In this document: positions 1-10,858 of the stretch, piece by piece
How the letters are laid out: each line of letters opens with the position of its first letter
Position numbering within the stretch: the first letter of the stretch is position 1
From: Paracoccus albicereus
GTDB taxonomy: Bacteria > Pseudomonadota > Alphaproteobacteria > Rhodobacterales > Rhodobacteraceae
Assembly: GCF_024359525.1 (NCBI RefSeq)
Contig: NZ_JAKZEU010000001.1
Span: forward strand, 643,098 to 707,097
Reading direction: 5' to 3'
DNA: 64,000 nt
The notes under the pieces: model-generated
Databases searched by the model: none
Told to the model about the DNA's origin: nothing
Seen by the model: only the letters and a program-made list of their open reading frames with translations
Program-made: the position numbers and the translations under genes

Positions 1-127
1 CATGACCTTCCCGCTGCGCACGCGCGTGATCGGACCGAATGATGCGATCACCGCCGATTACAGCCCCGAGCGTCTGAACATCGAGATCGGTCTGGGTGGC
101 CTGATCGAGCGGGTCGCCTGCTACTGA
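1..127 (+). CDS. I78-family peptidase inhibitor, C-terminal part (5' end outside window)
   Basis: The reading frame enters from the left edge and ends with TGA at 125-127. The last 41 codons contain the VIGPNDAITADY and RLNIEI segments followed by a short C-terminal strand, which is the pattern of the C-terminal half of small I78-family (Elastase_inhibitor_I78) proteins. Members of this family are small, usually exported inhibitors of serine proteases. The N-terminal half, including any lipoprotein or Sec signal, is missing, so localisation cannot be judged. The ATG at position 2 is internal to the family motif and is not the start. The assignment rests on a short stretch. Confidence 0.6.
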   Translation, partial: MTFPLRTRVIGPNDAITADYSPERLNIEIGLGGLIERVACY

Positions 128-206
128 TCGCGGCAAACCGCCGGTCGCTGCGTCCTTCGGCGCGATTTTCGTTGCCTCGGGTCAGGCGCGGTGTCACCAT
201 CCTGTC

Positions 207-542
207 ATGCTGAACGCCGCGCCGCCGTTTTCCGCAGACCCCGATCGCGTCGTTTTCGACCGGCATGAACTGGGGATCATCCTGTCCGTCTATGGCCGCA
301 TGGTCGCCGCCGGTGAGTGGCGGGACTACGCGATGTCGTTCCTGCGCGACGTAGCTGTCTTCAGTGTCTTTCGCCGGGCGACCGAACATCCGCTCTACCG
401 GATCGAGAAGCGGCCCAAGCTGCGCGGCGCGCAGGGGGCTTACGCGGTGATCGGCATGGATGGGCGCATCCTCAAGCGCGGTCACGATCTGGCGGCGGTG
501 CTTCGGGTGCTGGAAAAGAAGCTGATCCGCGCGGTCGACTAG
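207..542 (+). CDS. DUF2794 domain protein
   Basis: This 111-residue protein carries the DUF2794 signature: FDRHELGIILSVYGRMVAAG near residues 18-37, then WRDYAM, RIEKRPKL and a lysine-rich C-terminus. DUF2794 is a small cytoplasmic family largely confined to alphaproteobacteria and has no established function. Length is normal for the family. The ATG start lies about 80 bp after the preceding stop. It ends 3 bp from the end of the convergent permease gene, leaving almost no room for a separate terminator. Confidence 0.85.
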   Translation: MLNAAPPFSADPDRVVFDRHELGIILSVYGRMVAAGEWRDYAMSFLRDVAVFSVFRRATEHPLYRIEKRPKLRGAQGAYAVIGMDGRILKRGHDLAAVLRVLEKKLIRAVD

Positions 543-545
543 GAT

Positions 546-1475
546 CTAGCCCTGCAGGATCCAGTGGATCACCGGCGGCACGGTCAGCACGCTGAGCGCG
601 GTGGAAATCAGGATCGCGCCGGACACCCGCTGCACCGCCACCCCGAAATATTGCGACAGCATGTAGACGTTGCCCGCGACCGGGAGCGCCGCGGCGGCCA
701 CCATCACGCCGGCCGCGAAGGGCGGCACCCCGAAGATCAGGAACGCGGCGATGCCGACAGCAAGCGGGTGCAGCACCAGCTTGGCGAAGGACAGCCACAG
801 CGCCGGCCCGGGACGCTGGGTGCTGCGTTCGGCCAGGCTCGCCCCGATGGCGAAGAGCGCGCCCGGCGTGGCGGCGGCGCCCAGCAGCACCAGGAATTCA
901 TCCGCGATCGCGGGAAGGGTCAGGTCGGACGCCGCGACCGTGAGGCCGGCGACCATCGACAGGATCATCGGATTGGCGACGACACCGCCCAGCACCCGCC
1001 CGATCCCGGCAAGGCTAGCAACGCCCCCACGCCCCGCCTGCATGATGATGGTGATCAGCGTGGAAAAGACCAGCATGTCGATGGTCAGCACCATCAGCAC
1101 CGGGCCGACCGCGCGTTCGCCCAGCAGCACGACCAGCATCGGCACACCCAGAAACCCGGTATTGCCGGTCATGGTGCAATGCGCCTCCATTGCCGCTTCG
1201 CGCAGGCGCAGGCCGCGCCATCGCGCCACGGCCATGCCGATCGCCCAGACCAGCGCAGAACCCACCAGATAGGCCATCACGAAGCGCGGATCGAAGAGCG
1301 CGCCCAGATCGAGGCCCGCCGCGAAGCGAAATAGCATCGCCGACAATGCGAAGTAGAAGACGAAGCGGGTCAGCCAGACCGCGCCTTCCGTCGGAAAGAC
1401 GCGGGTCCGCGCAGCGATCCAGCCCAATCCGATCAACCCGAAGAACGGCAGCGTCTTGAGAAACACCGCCAGCAT
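546..1475 (-). CDS. AEC-family (auxin efflux carrier-type) permease
   Basis: A 309-residue integral membrane protein of the AEC family (TC 2.A.69), which in bacteria includes malonate/malate carriers and poorly defined exporters. The sequence is a chain of hydrophobic helices starting with LKTLPFFGLIGLGWIAA, and it contains the family's mid-protein segment TGNTGFLGVPM. The start was chosen at 1475 because the family begins with such a helix and because the ATG overlaps the TGA of the upstream nitroreductase gene as TGATG, which implies translational coupling. It is the last gene of the minus-strand operon beginning at 3910. The substrate is unknown. Confidence 0.85.
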   Translation of the reverse strand: MLAVFLKTLPFFGLIGLGWIAARTRVFPTEGAVWLTRFVFYFALSAMLFRFAAGLDLGALFDPRFVMAYLVGSALVWAIGMAVARWRGLRLREAAMEAHCTMTGNTGFLGVPMLVVLLGERAVGPVLMVLTIDMLVFSTLITIIMQAGRGGVASLAGIGRVLGGVVANPMILSMVAGLTVAASDLTLPAIADEFLVLLGAAATPGALFAIGASLAERSTQRPGPALWLSFAKLVLHPLAVGIAAFLIFGVPPFAAGVMVAAAALPVAGNVYMLSQYFGVAVQRVSGAILISTALSVLTVPPVIHWILQG

Positions 1476-2146
1476 CAGAAGAGCGTCATGATCTCGGGCA
1501 GCGGTTTCTTGACCTTGGCGGCGGCAGGAACGGTGGCATCCGCTGCGGGCAGGCCGACGGGCAGGATCATCACCGGCTTTTCGTGATCGGGCCGACCGCA
1601 CAGGCCGTTGAGAAACCGCATCGGGTTTGGCGTGTGCGTCAGCGTGACGAGACCCGCGTGATGGATCGCGGCGATCAGCAGCCCGCAGGCGATCCCGACG
1701 CTTTCGGGGACGTAGTAATGCTTGAACCGACTGCCGTCGGGGCGCAGTCCGTAACGCTGCGCGAAGACCACGATCAGCCACGGCGCGATGGTCAGGTGCG
1801 GCTTGTCCGGGCCGGTGCCGACCGGCTCCAGCGCGGACAGCCATTCGTCACCGCCACCGCCGGCATAGAAGGCGCGTTCCTCTTCCTCTGCCGCGTCGCG
1901 GATGCGGGCCTTTATCGCCGGATCGCGGATCGCGGCGAAATGCCAGGGCTGCTGGTTTGCGCCGGATGGCGCACTGCCCGCCGCCTGAATGCAGGCGGCG
2001 ATGACATCCGCACTGACGGAGTCGGGCGCGAAATCCCGCACGCTGTGGCGGCGGCGCATGTGATCACGGAACGCCTGCGCGGCGGCCAGCGAATCCGCAT
2101 CCGACGTCTGCACCCGGTCGGGCAGCGGCAGGGGACGGTAGGTCAT
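1475..2146 (-). CDS. Nitroreductase family FMN oxidoreductase
   Basis: A 223-residue nitroreductase-fold protein. The FMN phosphate-binding motif RRRHSVRDF lies at residues 31-39 and SAPSGANQQPWHF at 58-70, as in BluB/NfnB-type flavin reductases. Such enzymes reduce nitroaromatics, quinones or flavins with NAD(P)H; the true substrate is not predictable. The start at 2146 follows the stop of mbfA by 2 nt, and the stop overlaps the permease start. Its placement directly after an iron-handling gene suggests, as inference only, a flavin or ferric reductase role linked to iron or redox stress. Confidence 0.85.
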   Translation of the reverse strand: MTYRPLPLPDRVQTSDADSLAAAQAFRDHMRRRHSVRDFAPDSVSADVIAACIQAAGSAPSGANQQPWHFAAIRDPAIKARIRDAAEEEERAFYAGGGGDEWLSALEPVGTGPDKPHLTIAPWLIVVFAQRYGLRPDGSRFKHYYVPESVGIACGLLIAAIHHAGLVTLTHTPNPMRFLNGLCGRPDHEKPVMILPVGLPAADATVPAAAKVKKPLPEIMTLF

Positions 2147-2148
2147 GC

Positions 2149-3132
2149 TCAACCCGATCCGATCAGCACGCCGGTCGCGAAGACCAGCCCGCCGCCGACC
2201 ACGACCTGCAGCGCCGCGCGCCAGAAGGGCGTCTGCATCCAGCGGTTCTGGATCCAGGCGATGGCCCACAATTCGACGAAGACGACGACAAAGGCGATGA
2301 TCGTCGCGGTCCAGAAATGCGGGATCAGATAGGGCAAAGCATGGCCGAGGCCCCCGAGCGCGGTCATCACCCCCGATGCGATGCCGCGCTTGATGGGCGA
2401 GCCGCGACCCGAGACGACGCCGTCGTCGGACGCGGCCTCGGTAAACCCCATGCTGATCCCGGCACCGAGCGATGCGGCCAGCCCGACCAGAAAGGTCGTG
2501 TGGGTGTCCTGCGTGGCGAACGCCGTGGCGAAGATCGGCGCCAGCGTCGAGACAGAGCCATCCATCAGCCCGGCAAGCCCCGGCTGGACCCAGGTCAGCA
2601 CGAAGTCGCGGCGCGAGACCGCGTCCTCGTCCGCCCGCGCTTCGTCGGTCAGGTGTTCGTCGGCCAGATCGTCCGCGCGCTTCTGGTGACCGAGTTCGGC
2701 CGACGCGAGATCGCCCAGCAGCTTGCGGGTCGCGGCATCGGTGCTGGACTGCGCCGCGCGGGTGTAGAACGCGCCCGCGTCGCGCTCCATCAGCGCGGCT
2801 TCCTCGCGGATCGCGGCCAGCGACAGGTTCTGCATCATCCAGGCCGGGCGCCGCGCGTAATAGCCGCTGATCTGTTCGCGCCGGACCAGCGGAATGGTGT
2901 CGCCGAAGCGGTCGCGATGGGCAGCGATCAGCCGCTGGCGGTGGCCGTCCTCTTCCTGGGCCATACCCTCGAAGATCGCGGCGGTGGCGGGATAATCGGC
3001 GCGCAGGAAGTCCGCCCAGTTGCGATAGATGTGGGCGTCGTCTTCCTCGGACCAGATGGCGAGTGCCAGCACCTCCTGCTCGGTCAGGTCGGAAAACCGC
3101 CGTCGCGGCGCGGTGAGGGTCAGAAGTGGCAT
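2149..3132 (-). CDS. mbfA: Membrane-bound ferritin MbfA (ferritin-like plus VIT1 domain)
   Basis: A 327-residue protein with an N-terminal ferritin-like (erythrin) domain and a C-terminal VIT1/CCC1-type membrane domain, the MbfA architecture. Candidate di-iron ligands include E29/E30, E60/E61 and H64 in the first half, with a second helix pair containing EEAALMERD and ASAELGHQ. The membrane part begins with the conserved GLMDGSVSTLAP segment and has about five hydrophobic helices. In Agrobacterium and Bradyrhizobium MbfA exports iron and protects against iron and peroxide stress under Irr control. Here it is unusual in being embedded in an operon: its ATG overlaps the tusA-like stop (TGATG), and a nitroreductase follows after 2 nt. 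I could not identify an Irr box by eye. Confidence 0.92.
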   Translation of the reverse strand: MPLLTLTAPRRRFSDLTEQEVLALAIWSEEDDAHIYRNWADFLRADYPATAAIFEGMAQEEDGHRQRLIAAHRDRFGDTIPLVRREQISGYYARRPAWMMQNLSLAAIREEAALMERDAGAFYTRAAQSSTDAATRKLLGDLASAELGHQKRADDLADEHLTDEARADEDAVSRRDFVLTWVQPGLAGLMDGSVSTLAPIFATAFATQDTHTTFLVGLAASLGAGISMGFTEAASDDGVVSGRGSPIKRGIASGVMTALGGLGHALPYLIPHFWTATIIAFVVVFVELWAIAWIQNRWMQTPFWRAALQVVVGGGLVFATGVLIGSG

Positions 3133-3392
3133 CAGTCGGACGCGGGCAGGTCGGGGCCGCGCCGGACGATGAATTCGCGCGCGCCGTCGCCTATGTCGCG
3201 GGTCGCTTCCAGCGCGTGCCCGCCCTCGGCGCAGAAATGCGGCACGTCGATCAAGGCGGCGGGATCGGTGGCGATCAGGCGGATCGTCCCGCCCACTGGC
3301 TGCGCCAGCAGCCGCTTGCGCAGGCGAAGGACCGGCAGCGGGCACAGCAGGCCGCGCGCGTCCACGACCTCTGCCGTGTCCGCGTCGGTCAT
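3132..3392 (-). CDS. TusA-family sulfurtransferase
   Basis: An 86-residue protein with the TusA/SirA signature DARGLLCPLPVLRL; Cys17 in the LCPLP motif is the expected persulfide-carrying residue. TusA-type proteins relay sulfane sulfur to tRNA thiolation, molybdopterin synthesis or other acceptors. The start at 3392 fits the family length and gives a 4-nt ATGA overlap with the preceding DUF2478 gene. An upstream alternative at 3422 would add ten unrelated residues. Its tight coupling to mbfA is not a standard tus context, so the acceptor may be specific to this operon. Confidence 0.88.
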   Translation of the reverse strand: MTDADTAEVVDARGLLCPLPVLRLRKRLLAQPVGGTIRLIATDPAALIDVPHFCAEGGHALEATRDIGDGAREFIVRRGPDLPASD

Positions 3393-3910
3393 GCGGGTGT
3401 CGCCACGACGGTGCGGCACCATGCCGCCAGACCGGCAGGTGTGATCCGTTCCGCGAGGTCCCCGGCAAAGGCGGTGAACGCACTGAGCTGTTCAGGGGCG
3501 ACGTGCAGCAGGACCGGAATGTCGCGCTCCAGCGCCATCGCGATCGGCTGGCAGAAGCCGCGGCCGAACGCCTCCTGCTTGCCGAACTTGGGCAGGATCA
3601 CCAGCTGCGGATTGCGTCCAAGCTGCGCGATGACGTGACCCGAGGCGGTTTCCAGCGCCCCGACGTCCAGCCTGCAACCCGACGAGCCCGGCCCCAGCGA
3701 TTGCGAGATGCGGATGCGCGGACCCGCCGAGCCGGTCAGCTGCAATTCCATGTCGCAGGCGCAATCGGGCCGCGTGTCGAGATTGTACTGGACCGCGCCG
3801 GCGAGCCGCATCCCTTCGGCCGCAAGCCGGATGGTGAGGTTTTCCAACATGCGGTCCGACTCACCGGGCGCCGCGGTGGCGGGCAGCGAGAACCATCCGA
3901 GCCTGCTCAT
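3389..3910 (-). CDS. DUF2478 family protein (putative nucleotide-binding)
   Basis: A 173-residue member of the DUF2478 family, recognised from the CDMELQ segment, IRISQSLGPGSSGCRLD, the core LPKFGKQEAFGRGF, and AFTAFAGDLAERI near the C-terminus. Relatives are often near molybdate transport or nitrogen-fixation genes and have been described as predicted NTPases, but the reaction is not established. A textbook Walker A motif is not visible in this copy. The start at 3910 was preferred over 4006 because the extra 32 residues do not match the family. It is the first gene of the five-gene minus-strand operon and overlaps the tusA-like gene by 4 nt. Confidence 0.8.
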   Translation of the reverse strand: MSRLGWFSLPATAAPGESDRMLENLTIRLAAEGMRLAGAVQYNLDTRPDCACDMELQLTGSAGPRIRISQSLGPGSSGCRLDVGALETASGHVIAQLGRNPQLVILPKFGKQEAFGRGFCQPIAMALERDIPVLLHVAPEQLSAFTAFAGDLAERITPAGLAAWCRTVVATPA

Positions 3911-4053
3911 GGTCTGTCGTCCCCAGTCGTCACGTGTGATGAAGCTTTCGGCACAGGCCGTCGCGCCGATCCTATCCGCTGGCGCGCCGCCCGCAACCCT
4001 TGCCAACCCCCGTCGGCTGCGGTTGATGGCACCAGGGCAACGGCGGATGGATC

Positions 4054-4482
4054 ATGGACAAGACTTCGGAACAGCGCGAGATCTGGCGGCGGATCGCCGA
4101 GGATCAGCCGGCCTTCGCGGGTCATCTGGGAATGCGGCTGATCGAGGCGACCCCCGACCGGGTCGAGATGACGATGGCGGTGACGGATGCGCTGGCCAAC
4201 CGCAACGGTGTGCTGCACGGCGGCGCGATCATGGCGCTGGCCGACAATGCGGGCGGCACCGCCACGTTCCTGAACCTGCCCGAGGGCAAGTCCACGACGA
4301 CGCTGGAAAGCAAGACGAATTTCCTGCGCCCGTTGCGGCTGGGCGATACGGCGCATGCGGTCTGCGAACCGCTGCACCGCGGCCGCACGACGATGATCTG
4401 GCAGACCCGCATCCTGCGCGACGACGGCAAGGTTGCCGCGATCGTCACGCAGACGCAGATGGTGATCGACTGGCAGGGCTAG
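4054..4482 (+). CDS. PaaI-family hotdog thioesterase
   Basis: A 142-residue hotdog-fold protein of the PaaI/YbdB type. The characteristic stretch NRNGVLHGGAIMALADNAGG (N50-G51/52, H55-GG, D64) supplies the catalytic Asn/His/Asp environment, followed by SKTNFLRP and a C-terminal strand. These enzymes hydrolyse aryl- or acyl-CoA thioesters in the cytoplasm and work as tetramers. The gene stands alone on the plus strand, divergent from the DUF2478-mbfA operon (144-bp gap) and convergent with the DUF1127 gene, so the neighbours give no clue to its acyl-CoA substrate. Confidence 0.9.
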   Translation: MDKTSEQREIWRRIAEDQPAFAGHLGMRLIEATPDRVEMTMAVTDALANRNGVLHGGAIMALADNAGGTATFLNLPEGKSTTTLESKTNFLRPLRLGDTAHAVCEPLHRGRTTMIWQTRILRDDGKVAAIVTQTQMVIDWQG

Positions 4483-4504
4483 GACGTCCCGCCGGTCGCG
4501 TCGC

Positions 4505-4720
4505 TCAGGCGCCGAAGGCGGCGCGATAGGCGACCATCGGGATGTCGCCACGGGCGATGCCCATGCGGGCCAAATCGGCGTCGGATTTCCGCGACAATTC
4601 GTAGATGCGGTCGCGGCACTCGAACGCCGCGATGATGGCGTCGTAGAAGCTGCGGATGGTTGCGCGCAGGCCGGGGCCGCGGCGGGTTGTGTGCGAGATA
4701 TTGGTGGCTGTGGTCGTCAT
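4505..4720 (-). CDS. DUF1127 domain small protein
   Basis: A 71-residue protein whose C-terminal half has the DUF1127 pattern: RDRIYELSRKSDADLARMGI, ending with DIPMVAYRAAF. DUF1127 proteins are small, Arg-rich and common in alphaproteobacteria; in Rhodobacter and Agrobacterium some act in RNA turnover or stress responses. A 7-bp inverted repeat (GGAAACC/GGTTTCC) sits directly upstream of the ATG and covers the region where a ribosome-binding site should be, suggesting post-transcriptional control. The next gene on the same strand ends at 59.8 kb on another operon, so this gene appears monocistronic. Confidence 0.88.
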   Translation of the reverse strand: MTTTATNISHTTRRGPGLRATIRSFYDAIIAAFECRDRIYELSRKSDADLARMGIARGDIPMVAYRAAFGA

Positions 4721-4723
4721 CTT

Positions 4724-4749
4724 GGAAACCTTGGATCGGCGTGGTTTCC
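4724..4749 (-). promoter_or_regulatory. Inverted repeat in the DUF1127 5' leader
   Basis: GGAAACC at 4724-4730 and GGTTTCC at 4743-4749 form a perfect 7-bp inverted repeat with a 12-nt loop, ending 3 nt before the DUF1127 start codon (4720). In the mRNA the hairpin would cover the purine-rich AAGG just ahead of the ATG. It could be a translational control hairpin or a protein-binding palindrome; the sequence alone does not decide. Confidence 0.45.
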
Positions 4750-4786
4750 TCCCTTGTGTGGCAGATAGGTCAGGCAGACTGCCGGT

Positions 4787-5959
4787 TCAACCCATGACCC
4801 TGCGCGCCGCCGCGTGACCCGCATGCTGCCCGGTGGCGAGGCAGGCGGTCACCAGGTAGCCCCCGGTCGGTGCCTCCCAATCCAGCATCTCGCCCGCAGC
4901 ATAGGTGCCGGGCAGCGCGCGCAGTTCCAGATCCTTGGTCAGCGCTTCGGCCCGGATGCCGCCTGCGGACGAAATAGCGCGGTCGAGGCCCATCGGGCCG
5001 TTGTGGCGAAGCGGCAGCGCCTTGGCCAGCGCGGCGAGTTGCGCAGGCTCGCCCGGCAGCGGGCGGCCCCATTCCATCAGCAGGGCCGCCCGAACCGGGT
5101 CGCCGAGCGCGCGACGCAGGCGATTACCCAGCGACTGCTTGCCCGGCGAACTGGCGAAGCGACGGGCAAGGGTTTCGACACTCAAATCGGGCGCCAGATC
5201 GACATGGCCGGCGGCGCCGTCGCGCAGTTGTGCCGCTATTTCGTAGATGCCGCCGCCTTCGATTCCATGGCGCGTGATCACCCATTCGCCGCGGGACGAC
5301 AGCGGACCGGCGTGGATGGCAGTGCCCTTGACCGCAGCGCCGAAATGCCGGTGCATCGGATCGGACCACGCGACGCGAAAGCCCATATTGGCGGGCTTGA
5401 ACGGCGCGATCCCCACCCCCGCCTGTTCGAGGATAGGCACCCAGCCCGCATCCGAGCCGAGCCTTGGCCAGCTTGCCCCGCCGAGCGCCAGAACCGTCGC
5501 GCGCGGATGCAGATTCGTCGGTCCATCGGGCGTATCGAAGCGAAATCCGTCCTCTAGTCCGATCCAGCGCCAGCGCGGTCGCAGTTCCACGCCCGACTTT
5601 TCCAGACGCGCCAGCCATGCGCGCAGCAGCGGCGAGGCCTTCATTGCCGTGGGAAAGACGCGCCCGGTCGATCCGCTGAACAGCTCGATTCCCAGGCCGC
5701 GCGCCCAGTCCATCACCTCGGCTGGGCCGAAGCCCTCCAGCACCGGCGCCAGCGCGGGAAAGCCGTCGATCCTGGCGGCGAAGGCTGCTGGGTCTTCGTC
5801 CTTCGTCAGGTTCAATCCCGACTTGCCGGCCATGAGAAATTTCCGCGCGGGTGAAGGCATCGCGTCGGCGACGATGACCTTGCAACCCGCCTTCGCCACC
5901 GTCTCGGCCGCCATCAGCCCGGCGGGGCCGGCACCGATGACCAGTGCCGCGTCGGTCAC
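4787..5959 (-). CDS. TIGR03862-family flavoprotein (BaiN/HI0933-like)
   Basis: A 390-residue FAD-binding protein. It opens with a Rossmann motif (VIGAGPAGLMAAE, residues about 8-20), has the MAGKSGLNLT segment typical of HI0933/BaiN-like proteins, ALGGASWPRLGSD in the middle, and the C-terminal FAD motif TYAAGEMLDWEAPTGGY. This matches the TIGR03862 flavoprotein subfamily, whose physiological reaction is unknown. A GTG start at 5959 is chosen because it overlaps the holA stop as GTGA and places the Rossmann strand at the N-terminus; upstream extensions are shadow sequence. It is the last gene of the DUF3576-leuS-lptE-holA operon. Confidence 0.88.
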   Translation of the reverse strand: MTDAALVIGAGPAGLMAAETVAKAGCKVIVADAMPSPARKFLMAGKSGLNLTKDEDPAAFAARIDGFPALAPVLEGFGPAEVMDWARGLGIELFSGSTGRVFPTAMKASPLLRAWLARLEKSGVELRPRWRWIGLEDGFRFDTPDGPTNLHPRATVLALGGASWPRLGSDAGWVPILEQAGVGIAPFKPANMGFRVAWSDPMHRHFGAAVKGTAIHAGPLSSRGEWVITRHGIEGGGIYEIAAQLRDGAAGHVDLAPDLSVETLARRFASSPGKQSLGNRLRRALGDPVRAALLMEWGRPLPGEPAQLAALAKALPLRHNGPMGLDRAISSAGGIRAEALTKDLELRALPGTYAAGEMLDWEAPTGGYLVTACLATGQHAGHAAARRVMG

Positions 5960-6999
5960 CGGCCCGCCCGGCGGGCCTGCCCGCGGGGCATCATCGCCAG
6001 CCGGATCAGCACCCGTTCCAGAAGCGCCATCTGCGGTGCCCGGCTGGAAGAGCGCAGGGTCAGGTCGGTTTCGATGAGGTCGTGGACGGCATCTTCCAGC
6101 ACGCGGGTGCCCCAGGCCTGCGCCTGTTTGGCCATCCGGTCGCGGCGCGGGCCGAAGACCGGCGGCCGCTGCCGCATCAGCCCGGCGATCGGCCCCTTGG
6201 GATCGCTGGCCGCGGCGTGCAGCGCGCGGAAATGGCGCAGGGCCGCGATGCACAACGTCACGGGTGCGACGCCCTGACCTTCGACCCGACGCATCAGCGG
6301 CGCGAAATCCTGTGCCCGCCCTTCGGCGACGGTGTGGATCAATTCGTCCACGTCGGCCTCAATCGTGGCCGGGGCCATCAAGGCGATTTCCTCGGGCGTC
6401 AGCGCGGTAGGGTCGCCATGCTTGTAAAGACCGATCTTCTCGATCGTCTGGCGCAGGTCGCCGGGGTCCAGCGCGCGGGCCAGCGCCATCAGATCGCGCA
6501 TCGCGTCGTTCGGAATCTCGGCCACGCCGGCTTCCTTCAGCCAGCGCGCCACCTCTTCTTCGCCGGGCGGATCATCGTAGATCGGTGCGGCGACCGTCTC
6601 CTTCCGCCCCTCGATCAGCTTTCGCAGGGTCGAGCCCTTGCCCAGCGATCCGGCGGTCACGACCATGACTGCATCGCCCGGCTGCCAGTCATCCAGGGCG
6701 GCGGCGATCGCGTCGCTGGCGCTGTCAGGCGTATCCTCGATCAACACGACGCGAGGGCCGGGGAAGAAGCCGACCTCCTTGACCGCGTCGATGACCTGCG
6801 CGGGGTCCTTCTTCACGCCCGCGCCCGCGATGCGGGTCAGGCGCATTTCCTCTTCGGCGCCGGGGCCGGTCAGCGCGGCGACCGCTTCGGCCCGTTTCAG
6901 CGACACCCGCATCGGATCCTGACCGAAAATCAGCAGCGCCGGACGCGTCGGGTCGGGTCGCGCCAGATACCGCGCGATCTCGCCACCCTTCAGAAGCAC
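5956..6999 (-). CDS. holA: DNA polymerase III subunit delta
   Basis: A 347-residue HolA, the clamp-loader subunit that opens the beta sliding clamp. Recognised from the N-terminal LLIFGQDPMRV, FFPGPRVVLIED, the AAA-like middle (GDAVMVVTAGSLGKGSTLRK) and the C-terminal RVLIRLA. It starts with GTG at 6999, 7 nt after the lptE stop; no in-frame ATG lies close upstream. lptE followed by holA after leuS is a widely conserved order in proteobacteria, which supports the call. The stop overlaps the GTG of the flavoprotein gene. Confidence 0.93.
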   Translation of the reverse strand: MLLKGGEIARYLARPDPTRPALLIFGQDPMRVSLKRAEAVAALTGPGAEEEMRLTRIAGAGVKKDPAQVIDAVKEVGFFPGPRVVLIEDTPDSASDAIAAALDDWQPGDAVMVVTAGSLGKGSTLRKLIEGRKETVAAPIYDDPPGEEEVARWLKEAGVAEIPNDAMRDLMALARALDPGDLRQTIEKIGLYKHGDPTALTPEEIALMAPATIEADVDELIHTVAEGRAQDFAPLMRRVEGQGVAPVTLCIAALRHFRALHAAASDPKGPIAGLMRQRPPVFGPRRDRMAKQAQAWGTRVLEDAVHDLIETDLTLRSSSRAPQMALLERVLIRLAMMPRGQARRAGR

Positions 7000-7006
7000 G
7001 GTACGA

Positions 7007-7472
7007 TCACGGTGCTGCGGCGAGTAGCCGCGTCACCACCTGATCGGCCAGCATGCGCGCCAGCCGCTCGCGGGCATCGGCCTCGGCCGCGAGCGTGGCG
7101 ATGGTCGTGCCGGTGGTGGAATAAGAGGTGAAATTGCTGACTTGACCGCGCGTCACCAATTGGCCGGACTGATCGGTCAGCGTGAACTGCGCCGTACCGT
7201 TCAGCGAATAACGGCGGGTGACGGCGTCAGGGGTGATCGCCTGTGGCACCACGGCGATGCGCAGAGAATAACCGAGCGCGTAGGCGTCGCCCTCAGGACC
7301 CAACCGTTCCGAGATCCGGCGGTTGAAGGCGAAATCGTCGGCGGTCTGCGGGTCGGCGGGCCGAACCTGGCCGAACAGCTTCGTCGCCGCGCCGCCGGTG
7401 CCGTAGACGGGCGTCAGTTCGCAGGCGGCCAGCGCCAGCAGCGCAGCCAGCAGGAACCCGCGGCGCGTGCCA

Positions 7473-7486
<14 letters not shown>
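7007..7486 (-). CDS. lptE: LPS-assembly lipoprotein LptE
   Basis: A 159-residue outer-membrane lipoprotein that plugs the LptD barrel and helps place LPS on the cell surface. An arginine-containing N-terminus is followed by a hydrophobic segment and a lipobox LAAC with the lipidated cysteine at residue 22, then CELTPVYG, a start typical of LptE/RlpB. The gene overlaps the 3' end of leuS by 14 nt and precedes holA, the classical leuS-lptE-holA order. Confidence 0.9.
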
Positions 7487-10007
<2,521 letters not shown>

Positions 10008-10094
10008 GGGCGGTCCTTCGGGCAAATCCGGTGCCCGCACGGTTTAGCGATGACGCGCGCGGGCGTCCAGCGCGGCCGGTGATCCCGTTCCCGC

Positions 10095-10568
10095 CTAGAG
10101 CCGGCCGTCGCGGATGCGAAGCTGGCGCGCACGGGTCAGGATCGCATCCTCGACCGCACGCACGGTGTCGGGCGCCACGGCCGAGCCGCCGGCCCCCTGC
10201 AATGCGAGCTTGAGGCTGCGCGCATCCAGTGCCGGATCGCTGATCTGGATCGTCGCGCGATAGGATCGTCCACCGCCAGGTGGCGTGCCGTAACCAGTGA
10301 CGATGACACCGGTAAACGGGTCGACCGACTGCACGGGCAGGAAGTTCAGGACCTCGAGGCTGGCATTCCACAGGTACTTGTTGACGCCGACGGTCGTGTT
10401 GGGGTCGCTCCGGTTGCCGAACAGATCCCAGATCGTCGAGCGTGACTGACCGCGCGCGATGTCGGGGTCGACGTTCTGATTGCGGTTGCCTTGAGTCCCG
10501 CCACAGGCGGCGAGTCCCGCGCAGAGGGTAAGGGCGATCATCGCGCGCCCGGCGCCTGCCGTCATCAT
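10095..10568 (-). CDS. DUF3576 lipoprotein
   Basis: A 157-residue exported protein with a hydrophobic signal and a lipobox (GLAAC, Cys22), then the DUF3576 body including TIWDLFGN, VNKYLWNASLEVLNFLPVQSVDPF and GGVIVTGYG-like strands. DUF3576 is an alphaproteobacterial family with no proven function; it is nearly always found just upstream of leuS, as here (87-bp gap). Placement before leuS-lptE suggests an envelope role by association only. Two adjacent ATG codons (10568, 10565) make the exact start uncertain by one residue. Confidence 0.87.
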   Translation of the reverse strand: MMTAGAGRAMIALTLCAGLAACGGTQGNRNQNVDPDIARGQSRSTIWDLFGNRSDPNTTVGVNKYLWNASLEVLNFLPVQSVDPFTGVIVTGYGTPPGGGRSYRATIQISDPALDARSLKLALQGAGGSAVAPDTVRAVEDAILTRARQLRIRDGRL

Positions 10569-10858
10569 GGGGGTCCCCCGGTTTCGTCCCGACTGGCGCA
10601 GCCTTAGCGCGGAAAGCCCCCGCGCGACAAGCGTCTCGACCACCCGCAAAAGTACCGCTCGCGCGCTGGTTGTAGGGCGTCGATGAGCGGTCCAAACGCG
10701 TCTACGAATTTGGTGTGGCCTCTGTGCATCACAGAAAACTGAATGAAATCCAAGGGCCGGTGATTCCGTTGCATCGTGCGGGTGAAAGGGTGATGAACTT
10801 CGCATACCCAAGGCGGTGCCTCCGGTTTGGGCAACAGAGAGACAAGAGGGAACACACC

